Shown: positions 8,240 through 16,872, counted from the first letter of the stretch. The stretch is DNA of 64,000 bases from Ornithinimicrobium sufpigmenti (GCF_004322775.1 NZ_CP036403.1:2232001-2296000); one strand, 5' to 3'. The notes: generated by a model from the sequence alone, not told the origin. Numbers and translations are program-made.

Positions 8240-9178
8240 ATGCGCAGACCGGAGGACCTCACCCCCTGCCTCGACGAGATCCTGGACCGGGTGCGTGACG
8301 ACGACTACGGCGAGCCGCACGAGCTGCCCGTGCACGCCGAGGCCGACCTGGACAAGTTCGCGGTCGCCGTCGTCGACATCGACGGGCGCTGGTGGGGCGC
8401 CGGCGACGCGGAGTTCCACTTCCCGATCCAGTCGATGAGCAAGGCCGTCGTCTACGGCCTGGCGATCGACTCCGTCGGCCTGGACGAGGTGCTGCGCTAC
8501 ATCGACGTCGAACCCTCCGGCGACGCGTTCAACCGGATCAGCCTGGACGACTCCAACCGGCCGGCGAACCCGATGATCAACGCGGGCGCGCTGACCGCCC
8601 ACTCCCTGGTCGAGGGCAAGGACGCCGAGCACCGCTTCGCCCGGATCTGCGAGACGCTGTCGGCGATGGCCGGCCGGGAGCTGGAGATGGACGAGGAGTG
8701 CTACCGCCAGGAGATGGCCAGCAACCACCGCAACCTGGGCATCGCGCACATGGTGAAGGCGCTCTCCGAGCTGCCCGACGAGCCGCACGACGTCGTCGAC
8801 GGCTACACCCGCCAGTGCGCCCTGGCCCTGTCGACCGTCGAGCTGGCCCGCATCGGCGCGACCCTGGCCAACGACGGCATCGTCCCCGGCACCGAGGAGC
8901 GGGTGCTGTCCGAGGAAGCCACCCGGCACGTGCTGTCGGTGATGCTGACCTGCGGCATGTACGACTCCGCGGGCGACTGGGTTTCCACGGTCGGGATCCC
9001 GGCCAAGAGCGGGATCAGCGGCGGGATCATCGGGTCCTCCCCAGGACGCAGCGGCCTGGCGACGTACTCGCCCCGGCTCGACAAGCACGGCAACTCCGCC
9101 CGCGGCCAGGCGGCCTTCTACCAGCTCTCCCAGGAGCTCGACCTGCACGCGCTGCGCCCACGCCACCGGGACCAGTGA
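8240..9178 (+). CDS. glsA: Glutaminase (serine-dependent, GlsA family)
   Basis: Hydrolyses L-glutamine to glutamate and ammonia in the cytoplasm. The 312-residue length is typical of bacterial glutaminase A. The nucleophile motif is FPIQSMSK (Ser and Lys three apart, about residue 64), followed by NPMINAGA and, near the C-terminus, KSGISGGI, all hallmarks of this beta-lactamase-like fold. No STAS or ankyrin extension is present. It is followed by a strong convergent hairpin terminator. Its position within the pupylation block appears accidental or lineage-specific; a metabolic link to the deamidation of Pup is speculation. Confidence 0.96.
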   Translation: MRRPEDLTPCLDEILDRVRDDDYGEPHELPVHAEADLDKFAVAVVDIDGRWWGAGDAEFHFPIQSMSKAVVYGLAIDSVGLDEVLRYIDVEPSGDAFNRISLDDSNRPANPMINAGALTAHSLVEGKDAEHRFARICETLSAMAGRELEMDEECYRQEMASNHRNLGIAHMVKALSELPDEPHDVVDGYTRQCALALSTVELARIGATLANDGIVPGTEERVLSEEATRHVLSVMLTCGMYDSAGDWVSTVGIPAKSGISGGIIGSSPGRSGLATYSPRLDKHGNSARGQAAFYQLSQELDLHALRPRHRDQ

Positions 9179-9212
9179 CCCTTACCGCGCTCCATACGCG
9201 CCGCACACACCG

Positions 9213-9248
9213 GCGCCCCCGTCACCTGGTCCGGTGTGACGGGGGCGC
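9213..9248 (+). terminator. Bidirectional terminator between glsA and FKBP gene
   Basis: GCGCCCCCGTCAC (9213-9225), 10-base loop, GTGACGGGGGCGC (9236-9248): a perfect 13-bp stem between two convergent genes. Confidence 0.85.
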
Positions 9249-9288
9249 AGGTTTGCGCAGCGCCGGGTAGCGCCGGGCGGTCAGCCGG

Positions 9289-9687
9289 TCAGCGCACGTC
9301 CATCAGGTCGACCACGAAGATCAGCGTCTCGCCGCCCTTGATCGCACCGCCTGCGCCGCGGTCGCCGTAGCCCAGGTGCGGCGGGATGGTGATCTTGCGC
9401 CGGCCCCCGACCTTCATGCCGAGCAGGCCCTGGTCCCAGCCCTGGATGACCTGGCCGACACCGACGGTGAAAGCCAGCGGCTCGCCGCGGTTCCAGGACG
9501 CGTCGAACTCCTCGCCGGTGGACCAGGCCACGCCGACGTAGTGGGCCGAGATCTGCGCACCGGCCGTGGCCTCGGCGCCCTTGCCGACCTCGATGTCCTC
9601 GATGACCAGCTCGCTGGGCGGGGTCTCGCCGGGGAAGTCGATCTCGGGCTTGGCCTTCTGCACGCGGCCGAACGGGGAGTCGGTCAT
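9289..9687 (-). CDS. FKBP-type peptidyl-prolyl cis-trans isomerase (single domain)
   Basis: Predicted cytoplasmic prolyl isomerase/chaperone of 132 residues, with no signal peptide. The FKBP fold is seen from about residue 45: HYVGVAWSTGEEFDASW, then VIQGWDQGLLGMKVGG, and IPPHLGYGDRG near the end, containing the usual aromatic pocket residues. The ATG at 9685-9687 is clear. It follows a lipoprotein FKBP gene and pafA on the same strand; the pafA-FKBP-FKBP order also occurs in Streptomyces, which supports a shared ancestral operon. Confidence 0.94.
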   Translation of the reverse strand: MTDSPFGRVQKAKPEIDFPGETPPSELVIEDIEVGKGAEATAGAQISAHYVGVAWSTGEEFDASWNRGEPLAFTVGVGQVIQGWDQGLLGMKVGGRRKITIPPHLGYGDRGAGGAIKGGETLIFVVDLMDVR

Positions 9688-9739
9688 GGCTGGGGTTCTC
9701 CTGCTCTATGGGTGGGTAGGTGGTGGGGGTGTGGGCCGG

Positions 9740-10771
9740 TCAGTACGCGGCGATGATGTCGACCACGAAGACGAGGTCCTCGCCGGCGAGCTCGTGGGCC
9801 GGCTGCGCGGTGGTGCTGTCGGTCTCCTCGGGCAGCTCGCCGTAGGCCTGCTCGGCCGGGATGACGAGCAGCACCTGGGAGCGGACGTTCTGCCCGATCA
9901 GGCCCTGGTCCCACCCCTCGATGACCTGGCCGCTGCCGACCTGGAAGTTGAACGGCTGCCCGCGGTTGTAGGAGGTGTCGAACTGCTCGCCGTCGGACAG
10001 CTTCACACCGGTGTAGTGGACGAAGACCATCTGTCCCTCCTCCACCTCGGCACCTTGCCCCTGGACCAGGGGCTGGACGACGAGCTCGTCGGGGGCCTCG
10101 ACGCCGTCGACGTCGATGACCGCCGGCGTCTCGCCGTCCGACTCGACGGTCGGCAGGCCCTCGACCGGCTCGACCGGCTCGCCGGCGACGGGGTAGGAGT
10201 CGAGGATCTCCATGTAGAACAGCAGCGTGTCCTCCGGACCGACCCCGAGCTGCTCGTTGCCGAGCTCGCCGAAGGCGTCCTCCGCCGGCAGCGCCATGAG
10301 CACGCTCTCGCCCTCGCTGGTGCCCGGGAGGTTGTCGCGGAACGCGGGGAGCAGGGTCTCGTCGGTCAGGTCGAGGGTGACCGTCTCGTCGGTGCCGAAG
10401 GTGCTGACGATCTCCTCACCGGTGGTGCCGTTGACCGCGAGGTAGCGGACCTGCACGTCGTGCTCGGCGCCGACCTCCTCGCCGTCGCCGGCCTGCAGCT
10501 GCTCGGACTGCGTCTCGTGGGTGACGAACGGCAGGTCGCCCTCGGCCAGCGGCTCGCCGTGCCAGTTCAGGACGGGCACGCCGTCCTGCTGCTCGACCGC
10601 GACGTCGCTCAGGTCGTCCGACGGGCCGGCCGAGGTGGCGGCCGCGTCGTCGGGCGACGAGGTGGTGGAGGGGCCGTCGGCACCGTCGGAGTCCGGGCTG
10701 CAGGCAGCCACGGCCAGGAAGGCCAGCGGCGCGGCAGCAGCCGCGAGGAACCGGAGTCGGGGTGAGCGCAC
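9740..10771 (-). CDS. Lipoprotein with tandem FKBP-type prolyl isomerase domains
   Basis: Predicted membrane-anchored extracytoplasmic prolyl isomerase of 343 residues. The signal peptide (RSPRLRFLAAAAAPLAFL) ends in the lipobox LAVAAC; a Ser/Thr/Asp-rich linker follows. The C-terminal domain has the complete FKBP pattern (VHYTGVKLSDGEQFDTSYNR, VIEGWDQGLIGQ, AYGELPEE). The first domain (about residues 110-220) is more diverged. The GTG at 10769-10771 is preferred over the upstream TTG at 10801 because AAAGGA lies 7 bases ahead of it and it places the basic n-region correctly. Confidence 0.92.
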   Translation of the reverse strand: MRSPRLRFLAAAAAPLAFLAVAACSPDSDGADGPSTTSSPDDAAATSAGPSDDLSDVAVEQQDGVPVLNWHGEPLAEGDLPFVTHETQSEQLQAGDGEEVGAEHDVQVRYLAVNGTTGEEIVSTFGTDETVTLDLTDETLLPAFRDNLPGTSEGESVLMALPAEDAFGELGNEQLGVGPEDTLLFYMEILDSYPVAGEPVEPVEGLPTVESDGETPAVIDVDGVEAPDELVVQPLVQGQGAEVEEGQMVFVHYTGVKLSDGEQFDTSYNRGQPFNFQVGSGQVIEGWDQGLIGQNVRSQVLLVIPAEQAYGELPEETDSTTAQPAHELAGEDLVFVVDIIAAY

Positions 10772-10809
10772 GCGCGCGTCCTTTGCTTCTGGGGGACTCA
10801 AACCGGACT

Positions 10810-10815
10810 AGCCTA
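10810..10815 (-). promoter_or_regulatory. Possible -10 box upstream of lipoprotein FKBP gene
   Basis: TAGGCT on the minus strand about 38 bases before the GTG, within CCGGTTAGGCTAGTCCGG, an imperfect palindrome. No convincing -35 element is seen. Confidence 0.35.
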
Positions 10816-10901
10816 ACCGGTGCGTCTGGGCGTTGTGTGTGAGTGCCCCGCCGGGAGCGGGCGGTCGCCAGTCCCCTGGTATGGGGTGCCGGGCCCCCTG
10901 G

Positions 10902-12299
10902 TCACACGCCGCGCGGCGCGCCGGGCTGGCCGGCGGTGCGGATGTGCTCGAGGAGCTGGTCGACGCGGGCGTCGACGGCAGCGAACGGGTCCTTGCAGAC
11001 CACGGTGCGCTGGGCGGCGTCGTTGAGCTTCAGGTGCACCCAGTCCACGGAGAAGTCGCGGCGGTGGTCCTGGGCGGCGCGGACGAAGTCACCACGCAGC
11101 TTGGCCCGCGTCTGCGGCGGCGTCACCATCGCCTGGGCGATGCGCTCCTGCGACACCACGGTCCGGGCGCGGCCGGAGCGCTCCAGCAGCCGGACCAGTC
11201 CGCGCTGCGGGTGCACGTCGTGCCAGACCAGGTCCAGCTGCTGCAGCCGCTCGTCGTGCGGGGCCAGGCCGTGCTTGTCGGCGTACTCAGCCAGCAGCCG
11301 CCTTTTCATCACCCACTCGATCTCGGTGTCGACCAGGTGCAGCTGGTCGCTCTCGACTGCGTGCAGGCCGCGCTCCCACAGCTCCAGCACCTCCCGGTGC
11401 GGGCTTCGGTCCGCGATCCCTGCTCCCTGCGCGTGGCGCCGCGCCAGCTCCAGGAGGGTGGACTGCATACCCAGCGCGGTGATCGTGCCCCCGGACGCGA
11501 GCGGCACGGCCACCCGACCGGTCGGGTCCCGGCTGATGTCCCGGATCGCCTGGACCGGGCTGGCCAGGGCGAAGTCCGGGACGATCGTGCCCGCCTCGAG
11601 CATCCGCAGCACCAGGTCGGTGGTGCCCGCGCGCAGGAGCGTGGTGGTCTGGCTCATCGTCGAGTCGCCGACGATGACGTGCAGTCGGCGGTACCGCTCG
11701 GGGTCGGCGTGCGGCTCGTCGCGGGTGTTGATGATCGGCCGGGACCGGGTGGTCGCCGAGGACAGCCCCTCCCACATGTGGTCGGCCCGCTGGGAGACCA
11801 GGTAGGTGGCCCGCTCCCCCACCACGTGCAGCCGCCCGGCGCCGGTGACCAGCTGGCGGGTGACCAGGAAGGGGACCAGGGTGTCGGTGATCCGCTCCAG
11901 CCGCCCGGTCCGCTCGATGAGGTAGTTCTCGTGCGAGCCGTAGGAGTTGCCGCGCGAGTCGACGTTGTTCTTCAGGACGTAGACGCTGGCGTCCATGTCC
12001 TCCTCGGCCAGCCGTCGCTCGGCGTCCTCGGCCAGGTCCTGGACGACCAGCTCACCGGCCCGGTCGTGCGCGACCAGGTCCAGCAGGTCGGCGCACTCTG
12101 CGGTGGCGTACTCGGGGTGCGACCCGACGTCGAGGTAGAGCCGGGAGCCGTTGGCCAGGAAGACGTTGGAGGAGCGGCCCCAGGCCACCACCTTGCGGAA
12201 CAGGTAGCGGGCCACCTCCTCGGGGCTGAGCCGGCCGCCGGTGCGGAAGGTGGCGTTGACCCCGAACTCGGTCTCCAGCCCGAAGATGCGCCGGTCCAT
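10902..12299 (-). CDS. pafA: Pup--protein ligase PafA
   Basis: Ligates the C-terminal glutamate of Pup to lysines of target proteins using ATP, in the cytoplasm. The 465-residue length matches the family. The glutamine-synthetase-like active site is visible as GLETEFG (E9 binds Mg-ATP) and [13 protein letters not shown] with the catalytic Asp at residue 57, the same number as in M. tuberculosis. [18 protein letters not shown] and INTRDEPH are further family signatures. The ATG is only 6 bases after the pup stop. Genes for the 20S proteasome normally found between pup and pafA are absent. Confidence 0.97.
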   Translation of the reverse strand: MDRRIFGLETEFGVNATFRTGGRLSPEEVARYLFRKVVAWGRSSNVFLANGSRLYLDVGSHPEYATAECADLLDLVAHDRAGELVVQDLAEDAERRLAEEDMDASVYVLKNNVDSRGNSYGSHENYLIERTGRLERITDTLVPFLVTRQLVTGAGRLHVVGERATYLVSQRADHMWEGLSSATTRSRPIINTRDEPHADPERYRRLHVIVGDSTMSQTTTLLRAGTTDLVLRMLEAGTIVPDFALASPVQAIRDISRDPTGRVAVPLASGGTITALGMQSTLLELARRHAQGAGIADRSPHREVLELWERGLHAVESDQLHLVDTEIEWVMKRRLLAEYADKHGLAPHDERLQQLDLVWHDVHPQRGLVRLLERSGRARTVVSQERIAQAMVTPPQTRAKLRGDFVRAAQDHRRDFSVDWVHLKLNDAAQRTVVCKDPFAAVDARVDQLLEHIRTAGQPGAPRGV

Positions 12300-12305
12300 G
12301 GAGGG

Positions 12306-12506
12306 CTACTGCCCGCCCTTCTGCACGAAGCCGTGCACGAACTCCGAGGCGTTCTTCTCCAGCACCCCGTCGATCTCGTCGAGCAGGGAGTCCAGCGCGG
12401 CGTCGCGCTCCTGGGTCTGCGCCGCAGGTGCGGTGGGCGGGGCCTCCGGCTCGGGGGTCTCGCCCCCGGCGTCGTCGCGGCGACGGTCGAACTGCTGCTG
12501 TGACAT
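12306..12506 (-). CDS. pup: Prokaryotic ubiquitin-like protein Pup
   Basis: Small disordered protein modifier of 66 residues. The C-terminal half forms the ARC-binding helix (LDEIDGVLEKNASEFVHGFVQ) and the protein ends in KGGQ. The terminal Gln means it must be deamidated to Glu by Dop before ligation. The Shine-Dalgarno GAGAGGA lies 7 bases upstream of the ATG, but it is contained in a predicted hairpin. It is co-oriented with dop upstream (51-base gap) and pafA downstream (6-base gap). Confidence 0.97.
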   Translation of the reverse strand: MSQQQFDRRRDDAGGETPEPEAPPTAPAAQTQERDAALDSLLDEIDGVLEKNASEFVHGFVQKGGQ

Positions 12507-12507
12507 G

Positions 12508-12554
12508 ACCCGATCCTCTCATCCTGCGGCCAGCTCTGCGGAGAGCGATCGGGT
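12508..12554 (-). promoter_or_regulatory. Hairpin masking the pup ribosome-binding site
   Basis: In the dop-pup gap the mRNA contains ACCCGATC-G-CTCTC (12554-12541) and GAGAGGATCGGGT (12520-12508), which pair over 13 bp with one bulged G around a 20-base loop. The 3' arm includes the Shine-Dalgarno GAGAGGA of pup, and the ATG follows one base later. It could regulate pup translation or protect a processed pup-pafA mRNA. Regulation is inferred. Confidence 0.6.
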
Positions 12555-12557
12555 GGG

Positions 12558-14183
12558 TCAGACGTCCTCGCTGGCCAGCTCGTCCAGCAGGGTGGCCGTG
12601 CGGGTATGCCGTGCCAGCAGCGGCTCGATCTGGGCCCGGCTGCCGGAGGTGGGCTCGTCGATCCGGACCCGGCGGGCGTGCCGGCGCTCGTCCAGCAGCG
12701 TCACCGAGTCCCACGAGGCCCCGCGCATCTCCCCCTGCGGCCCGAAGCGGCGGACGCACTCGCCGCGGAACCAGGCGCGGGTGTCCTCCGGGGGCGAGGT
12801 GACCGCGGTGACGATCTCCTCGTCGGTGACCATCCGCTCCAGGTGCCCGGCCGCGCGCAGCTTCTGGGCCAGTCCTCTGGCCGGGTCCACGTCGTGCCAC
12901 TGGATGTCCATGGCGGCCAGCCTGGGGTCGTCCCAGCCCACGCCGGCACGGTCACGGAAGCGGGTGAGGAGGCTGTGCTTGGCGACCCATTCGACCTGCC
13001 CGGCCGCCTCGGCCGGGTCGCGGCGCAGGGCGTCGACCACCTGCCGCCAGCGCACGAGCACGTGGGCGGTGTCCGTCGCAGGATCGCTCTGCGCGTCGGT
13101 CCGGCGGTCGCCTGTGCCGCCCGACGTGGCTCCCTCTCCCGGCTCCTCCGCCCATCGCTCGTCACCGGACGCCAGCGCCAGGTCGCGCGCCTGCTCGACC
13201 GCCTGCAGGTGCGCCTCGACGAGATCCAGCCCGGTCAGCTCCCGGCCGTCGGCCAGCGGCACCGTGGCCCGCAGGGTGGGGTCGTGCGAGATCACCTGGG
13301 CGGACGGGACGGGGCGGACGAGCGCCATACCCTCCAGCAGCTCGGGGTGGGTCTCGATCACCCGCAGCACCAGGGAGAGCGAGCCCATCGCCAGGTAGGT
13401 GGTGACGTCGGCCATGGTCGCGTCGCCGACGATGACGTGCAGGCGGCGGTGCAGGTGCGGGGTGGCGTGCGGCTCGTCGCGGGTGTTGACGATCGGCCGG
13501 CGCAGGGTCGTCTCCAGGCCGACCTCCGCCTCGAGGTAGTCGGCCCGCTGGGAGAGCTGGAAGCCCGGGGTCTCGCTGGCCTGGCCCAGCCCCACCCTGC
13601 CGGCGCCGGCGATGACCGGGCGGGCGACGAGGAAGGGGATGAGCAGACCGGCCAGGCGGTCGAAGGGCACCGAGCGCGGGACGAGGTAGTTCTCGTGGGT
13701 GCCGTAGGAGGCGCCCTTGCCGTCGACGTTGTTCTTGTAGAGGCGCACGTCCTGGCCGTCGGCGGCCAGCGTCTCCAGGGCCCGGCGGACGACCAGCTCC
13801 CCGGCCCGGTCGAAACGGACGGCCGCCAGCGGTGAGGTGACCTCGGGGGCGGAGTACTCCGGGTGGGCGTGGTCGACGTAGAACCGGGCACCGTTGGCCA
13901 GCACGGTGTTGGCGATCGTCGGGTCCTCGATGTCGGTCAGCTGGGACCGGTCCGCCAGCGCACGGGCCATCTCGAAGCCGCGGGCGTCGCGCAACGGGGT
14001 CTCGTCGGCGTAGTCCCAGCCGGCCCCCGTCGGGAGCGCGTCGCCCGGCGCGGAGCCGGCGACGTAGGCCCGCACCACCTGCGCGGACAGCAGCATCGGG
14101 GACAGGGGCGTCCCCCGCCGGTCCACCTGGGTGCTGGTGATCCCGAACTCGGTCTCGATCCCCATCACCCGGCGCACGCTCAT
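12558..14183 (-). CDS. dop: Pup deamidase/depupylase Dop
   Basis: Deamidates the C-terminal Gln of Pup and also removes Pup from substrates. The 541-residue protein is a PafA paralogue with the glutamine-synthetase-like core: MGIETEFGI at 7-15, FYVDHAHPEYSAPE with Asp104, LYKNNVDGKGASYGTHENYL and VNTRDEPHA. The insertion around residues 40-65 corresponds to the Dop loop. A polar insert (about 345-375) is variable. The ATG at 14181-14183 overlaps the TetR stop as ATGA; a second ATG at codon 7 is possible but would lose the coupling. The C-terminus contains the A-R-H-T string encoded by the dispersed oligomer. Confidence 0.95.
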   Translation of the reverse strand: MSVRRVMGIETEFGITSTQVDRRGTPLSPMLLSAQVVRAYVAGSAPGDALPTGAGWDYADETPLRDARGFEMARALADRSQLTDIEDPTIANTVLANGARFYVDHAHPEYSAPEVTSPLAAVRFDRAGELVVRRALETLAADGQDVRLYKNNVDGKGASYGTHENYLVPRSVPFDRLAGLLIPFLVARPVIAGAGRVGLGQASETPGFQLSQRADYLEAEVGLETTLRRPIVNTRDEPHATPHLHRRLHVIVGDATMADVTTYLAMGSLSLVLRVIETHPELLEGMALVRPVPSAQVISHDPTLRATVPLADGRELTGLDLVEAHLQAVEQARDLALASGDERWAEEPGEGATSGGTGDRRTDAQSDPATDTAHVLVRWRQVVDALRRDPAEAAGQVEWVAKHSLLTRFRDRAGVGWDDPRLAAMDIQWHDVDPARGLAQKLRAAGHLERMVTDEEIVTAVTSPPEDTRAWFRGECVRRFGPQGEMRGASWDSVTLLDERRHARRVRIDEPTSGSRAQIEPLLARHTRTATLLDELASEDV

Positions 14184-14719
14184 GACCTCGATACTGCCAT
14201 CCGGTCCAGCAGGCTCTGGATCAGGCCGCCGTACTCCCGCACGACCGCCGCCTGGTCGGCGGTGCCCGGCGCGAGCAGCCCGAAGGAACGCAGCCCGGCC
14301 GCCAGGCCGATGAGCATGCAGGCCACCTGGTCGGCGTGGCGCCGGTCCTCCTCCGTTGTTGTCTCGAACCGGCCGAGGAAACGGTGGCGGAAGTCGGCAC
14401 GGGCCGTCGCCGGGTCCGGGGCGTCCTGGATGAGGAAGAGCGCGCGCAGCCACGGCTCCGCGGCGTCCTCGTCCCGGCGGTCGAGCATGCGGCTGACCAG
14501 CTTCTCCCCCAGCCCGTCCAGGGGTACGCCCTCCGGCAGCGGCGCGGGCTCGGAGGGGGTGGCCAGGGCGTAGAGATGCTCCTTGGTGCCGGCGATCTTC
14601 ATCACCAGCGCCGGTGACACCCCGGCCCGCCGGGCCACCTCACGGATCGTCACCGCGGCATACCCGCGCTCCCCGAAGAGCCGCCGCGCCTCGCGCAGGA
14701 CCTGCTCCTCACTGCTCAC
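14180..14719 (-). CDS. TetR-family transcriptional regulator
   Basis: A 179-residue DNA-binding repressor type. The N-terminal helix-turn-helix is clear (GYAAVTIREVARRAGVSPAL, residues 19-38, with a Tyr codon TAT from the dispersed oligomer), and the C-terminal ligand domain is unassigned. The GTG at 14717-14719 was chosen because GGAGG lies 5 bases before it. The gene overlaps the MFS exporter by 11 bases upstream and dop by 4 bases downstream, so exporter, regulator and dop should be one transcript. The likely target is the 18-bp palindrome over the MFS start codon. Confidence 0.92.
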   Translation of the reverse strand: MSSEEQVLREARRLFGERGYAAVTIREVARRAGVSPALVMKIAGTKEHLYALATPSEPAPLPEGVPLDGLGEKLVSRMLDRRDEDAAEPWLRALFLIQDAPDPATARADFRHRFLGRFETTTEEDRRHADQVACMLIGLAAGLRSFGLLAPGTADQAAVVREYGGLIQSLLDRMAVSRS

Positions 14720-16838
14720 GAGGTCCTCCGGTGGGCACCGGGAGCACGCGGTCCTGGCCGTTCCGTGCGGTCTCGGGGCTCTCGCGACTCTCGGGGCTCG
14801 CAGCGATGCCGGCGACCTCCGGGGCCGTCCGCTCGACCGGCCGCGGGATACCGGTCTCGATGTCGATGTCGAGGGACGTCGAGGAGGAGAACACATTGAC
14901 AGCGCGGGAGCGGGTGCGCCCGGAGGCGTGGTCGACCACCGTGAGCACATAGCGCCCGGGCGGGGGCAGCCCGATCTCGTAGGCACCGGTCCCGTCGGCG
15001 TGCGTGGTGGCGACGTACTCCCCCGAGTGACGGATGAGCGAGACCAGCACCCCGCCCAGCGGCCTGCCGTCGTCCAGCACGTGGCCGGAGAGCAGCAGCC
15101 GGCGGGTCATCGTGATCGGGTCGGTCTCCCCGGCGTCCAGGTCGCACAGGGTGGACTGGGGCCCCCAGCCGTCCGCCGACACCACGAGCAGGTACCGTCC
15201 CGTCTCGGGCAGCGCGAGGACGTACCGGCCGTCGTTGTCGGTGCGGCTCCAGTCCACGTGCCGGCCGTCGGGGTGCAGGACGGTGGCGACGGCCTGCCGC
15301 AGCGGGCGGCCCTGAGGACCGACGACCCGGCCGCGCACGAGCACCTCGGGCAGCTCGCCCTCGTGCTTGACCTGCGCGCGCTCGCCGGCCGGCCCCCGCA
15401 CCTCGCGGGCGCTACCCGGCTCCTCGCGCACCCGCACCGGCCGGCGGATGAAGGCGGCGATGAGACCGCCACCGAGCGCGGCGGCGGCGCCGGCCCAGAA
15501 GACCAGCTGGTAGGCGCTGAACGAGGGCGCCATCTGGCCGCTGTTGGTCTGCATCATCGAGGCGGCGAAGACGGCCGCCACCATGGCCGAGGCGGAGGAG
15601 GTGCCGATCGAGCGCAGCAGGGTGTTGAGGCCGTTGGCCGAGGCGGTCTCGGTGATCGGGACCGCCCGCATGATGAGCGTCGGCATCGCCGCGAAGGCCA
15701 GCGCGGTGCCGAGGGAGGCGACGCCGGAGGTCACCATGACCTCCAGCACCGAGCCGTACAGGAGCGCGCGGCTGATGAAACCGACCGCGATGATCAGCGC
15801 ACCGGCGATGAGGATCGCCCGCGGGCCGTAGCGGCGGATCAGCGCCGCCGCCACGGGTGACATCGCCACCATGAGGATGCCGGCTGGCAGCAGCGCAAGG
15901 CCGGTAGCCGTCACCGACATCCCGAAGCCGTAGCCGGTGTCCACGGGCATCTGCACCTGCTGGGCGGAGGTGAGGAAGTTGACGAACATCGCGAAGCCGA
16001 CGAGGACCGACGCGGCGTTGGTAAGCAGCACGGTGCGCCGGATCGAGGTGCGGATGTCGACCAGCGGCTGGCCGACCCGCAGCTCCCACGGCACCCAGGC
16101 CGCCAGCACCAGCGCGGCGACCGCGAGCAGCGTGAGCGTCAGCGGGGAGAACCAGCCCCAGGTGCCGGCCTTGCTCACCGCGAGCAGGAAGCAGGTCAGC
16201 GCGACGGAGAGCAGCAGCGCCCCGGTGTAGTCGAAGCGGCCCCGGGTCTTGACCGTCGACTCCGGCACGACCAGGTGCACCGCGACGAGCATGATCAGCG
16301 CGAAGCCGCCCGAGACGTAGAACAGGGTGTGCCAGTCCCAGCTCTCGTAGATGACGCCGGCCAGCGGCATCCCGACCGCTCCCCCGATGCCGAGCGTGGC
16401 CGACATCAGCGCGACGCCCGAGCCGACGCGGTCGGCCGGCAGGTGGTCGCGCATGATGCTGATGCCCACCGGGACCAGGCAGGCCCCCAGCCCGGTGAGG
16501 CCGCGCCCCAGGATGACGGTGAAGAGGGTGTCGGACAGCGCCGCGACCACCGAGCCGACGATCACCGCCCACATGCACACGATGAGCATCAGCCGCTTGC
16601 CGAACATGTCGGCCAGGCGGGAGACGATCGGGGTGCCCACCGCGGCGGTGAGCAGGGTGATGGTGACCAGCCAGGAGGCGTTGTCGCTGGTGGTGTCCAG
16701 GATCTCTGGGAAGTCGGGCAGGAGCGGCAGGACGAGGGTCTGCTGCAGGGAGACCAGGGTGCCGCACAGCGCCAGCACGGTGATGACGAGGCCGGTGGAG
16801 GGGCTGGGCCGGGCCGCCTCCGCATGGGGTGAACGCAT
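14709..16838 (-). CDS. MFS drug exporter (14 TM, EmrB/QacA type) with C-terminal carboxypeptidase-regulatory-like domains
   Basis: A 709-residue predicted proton-driven exporter. About 14 hydrophobic helices occupy residues 15-475, with MFS signatures RLADMFGKR (loop 2-3) and GRGLTGLGACLVP (motif C region). The remaining 230 residues are soluble and include two beta-sandwich units of the carboxypeptidase-regulatory-like/CNA-B type, seen as VRGRVVGPQGRPLRQAVATV then LSGHVLDDGRPLGGVLVSL, each followed by DGRYVL or TGAYEI. With 14 helices this tail should be cytoplasmic. The ATG at 16836-16838 lies inside a palindrome. Substrate unknown; the partner is the overlapping TetR gene. Confidence 0.9.
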   Translation of the reverse strand: MRSPHAEAARPSPSTGLVITVLALCGTLVSLQQTLVLPLLPDFPEILDTTSDNASWLVTITLLTAAVGTPIVSRLADMFGKRLMLIVCMWAVIVGSVVAALSDTLFTVILGRGLTGLGACLVPVGISIMRDHLPADRVGSGVALMSATLGIGGAVGMPLAGVIYESWDWHTLFYVSGGFALIMLVAVHLVVPESTVKTRGRFDYTGALLLSVALTCFLLAVSKAGTWGWFSPLTLTLLAVAALVLAAWVPWELRVGQPLVDIRTSIRRTVLLTNAASVLVGFAMFVNFLTSAQQVQMPVDTGYGFGMSVTATGLALLPAGILMVAMSPVAAALIRRYGPRAILIAGALIIAVGFISRALLYGSVLEVMVTSGVASLGTALAFAAMPTLIMRAVPITETASANGLNTLLRSIGTSSASAMVAAVFAASMMQTNSGQMAPSFSAYQLVFWAGAAAALGGGLIAAFIRRPVRVREEPGSAREVRGPAGERAQVKHEGELPEVLVRGRVVGPQGRPLRQAVATVLHPDGRHVDWSRTDNDGRYVLALPETGRYLLVVSADGWGPQSTLCDLDAGETDPITMTRRLLLSGHVLDDGRPLGGVLVSLIRHSGEYVATTHADGTGAYEIGLPPPGRYVLTVVDHASGRTRSRAVNVFSSSTSLDIDIETGIPRPVERTAPEVAGIAASPESRESPETARNGQDRVLPVPTGGPREQ

Positions 16839-16845
16839 GTTCACC
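16828..16845. promoter_or_regulatory. Palindromic operator over the MFS start codon
   Basis: GGTGAACGCATGTTCACC is a perfect 7-bp inverted repeat with a 4-base centre that contains the start codon on the minus strand. It overlaps the expected transcription start, an ideal repressor position, and suits autoregulation by the TetR encoded next. Confidence 0.65.
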
Positions 16846-16846
16846 A

Positions 16847-16852
16847 AGTGTA
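16847..16852 (-). promoter_or_regulatory. -10 box of leaderless MFS-tetR-dop promoter
   Basis: TACACT lies 8 bases before the MFS ATG, directly abutting the palindrome. Confidence 0.5.
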
Positions 16853-16872
16853 GGGCGTGCGACCATGCTGGT

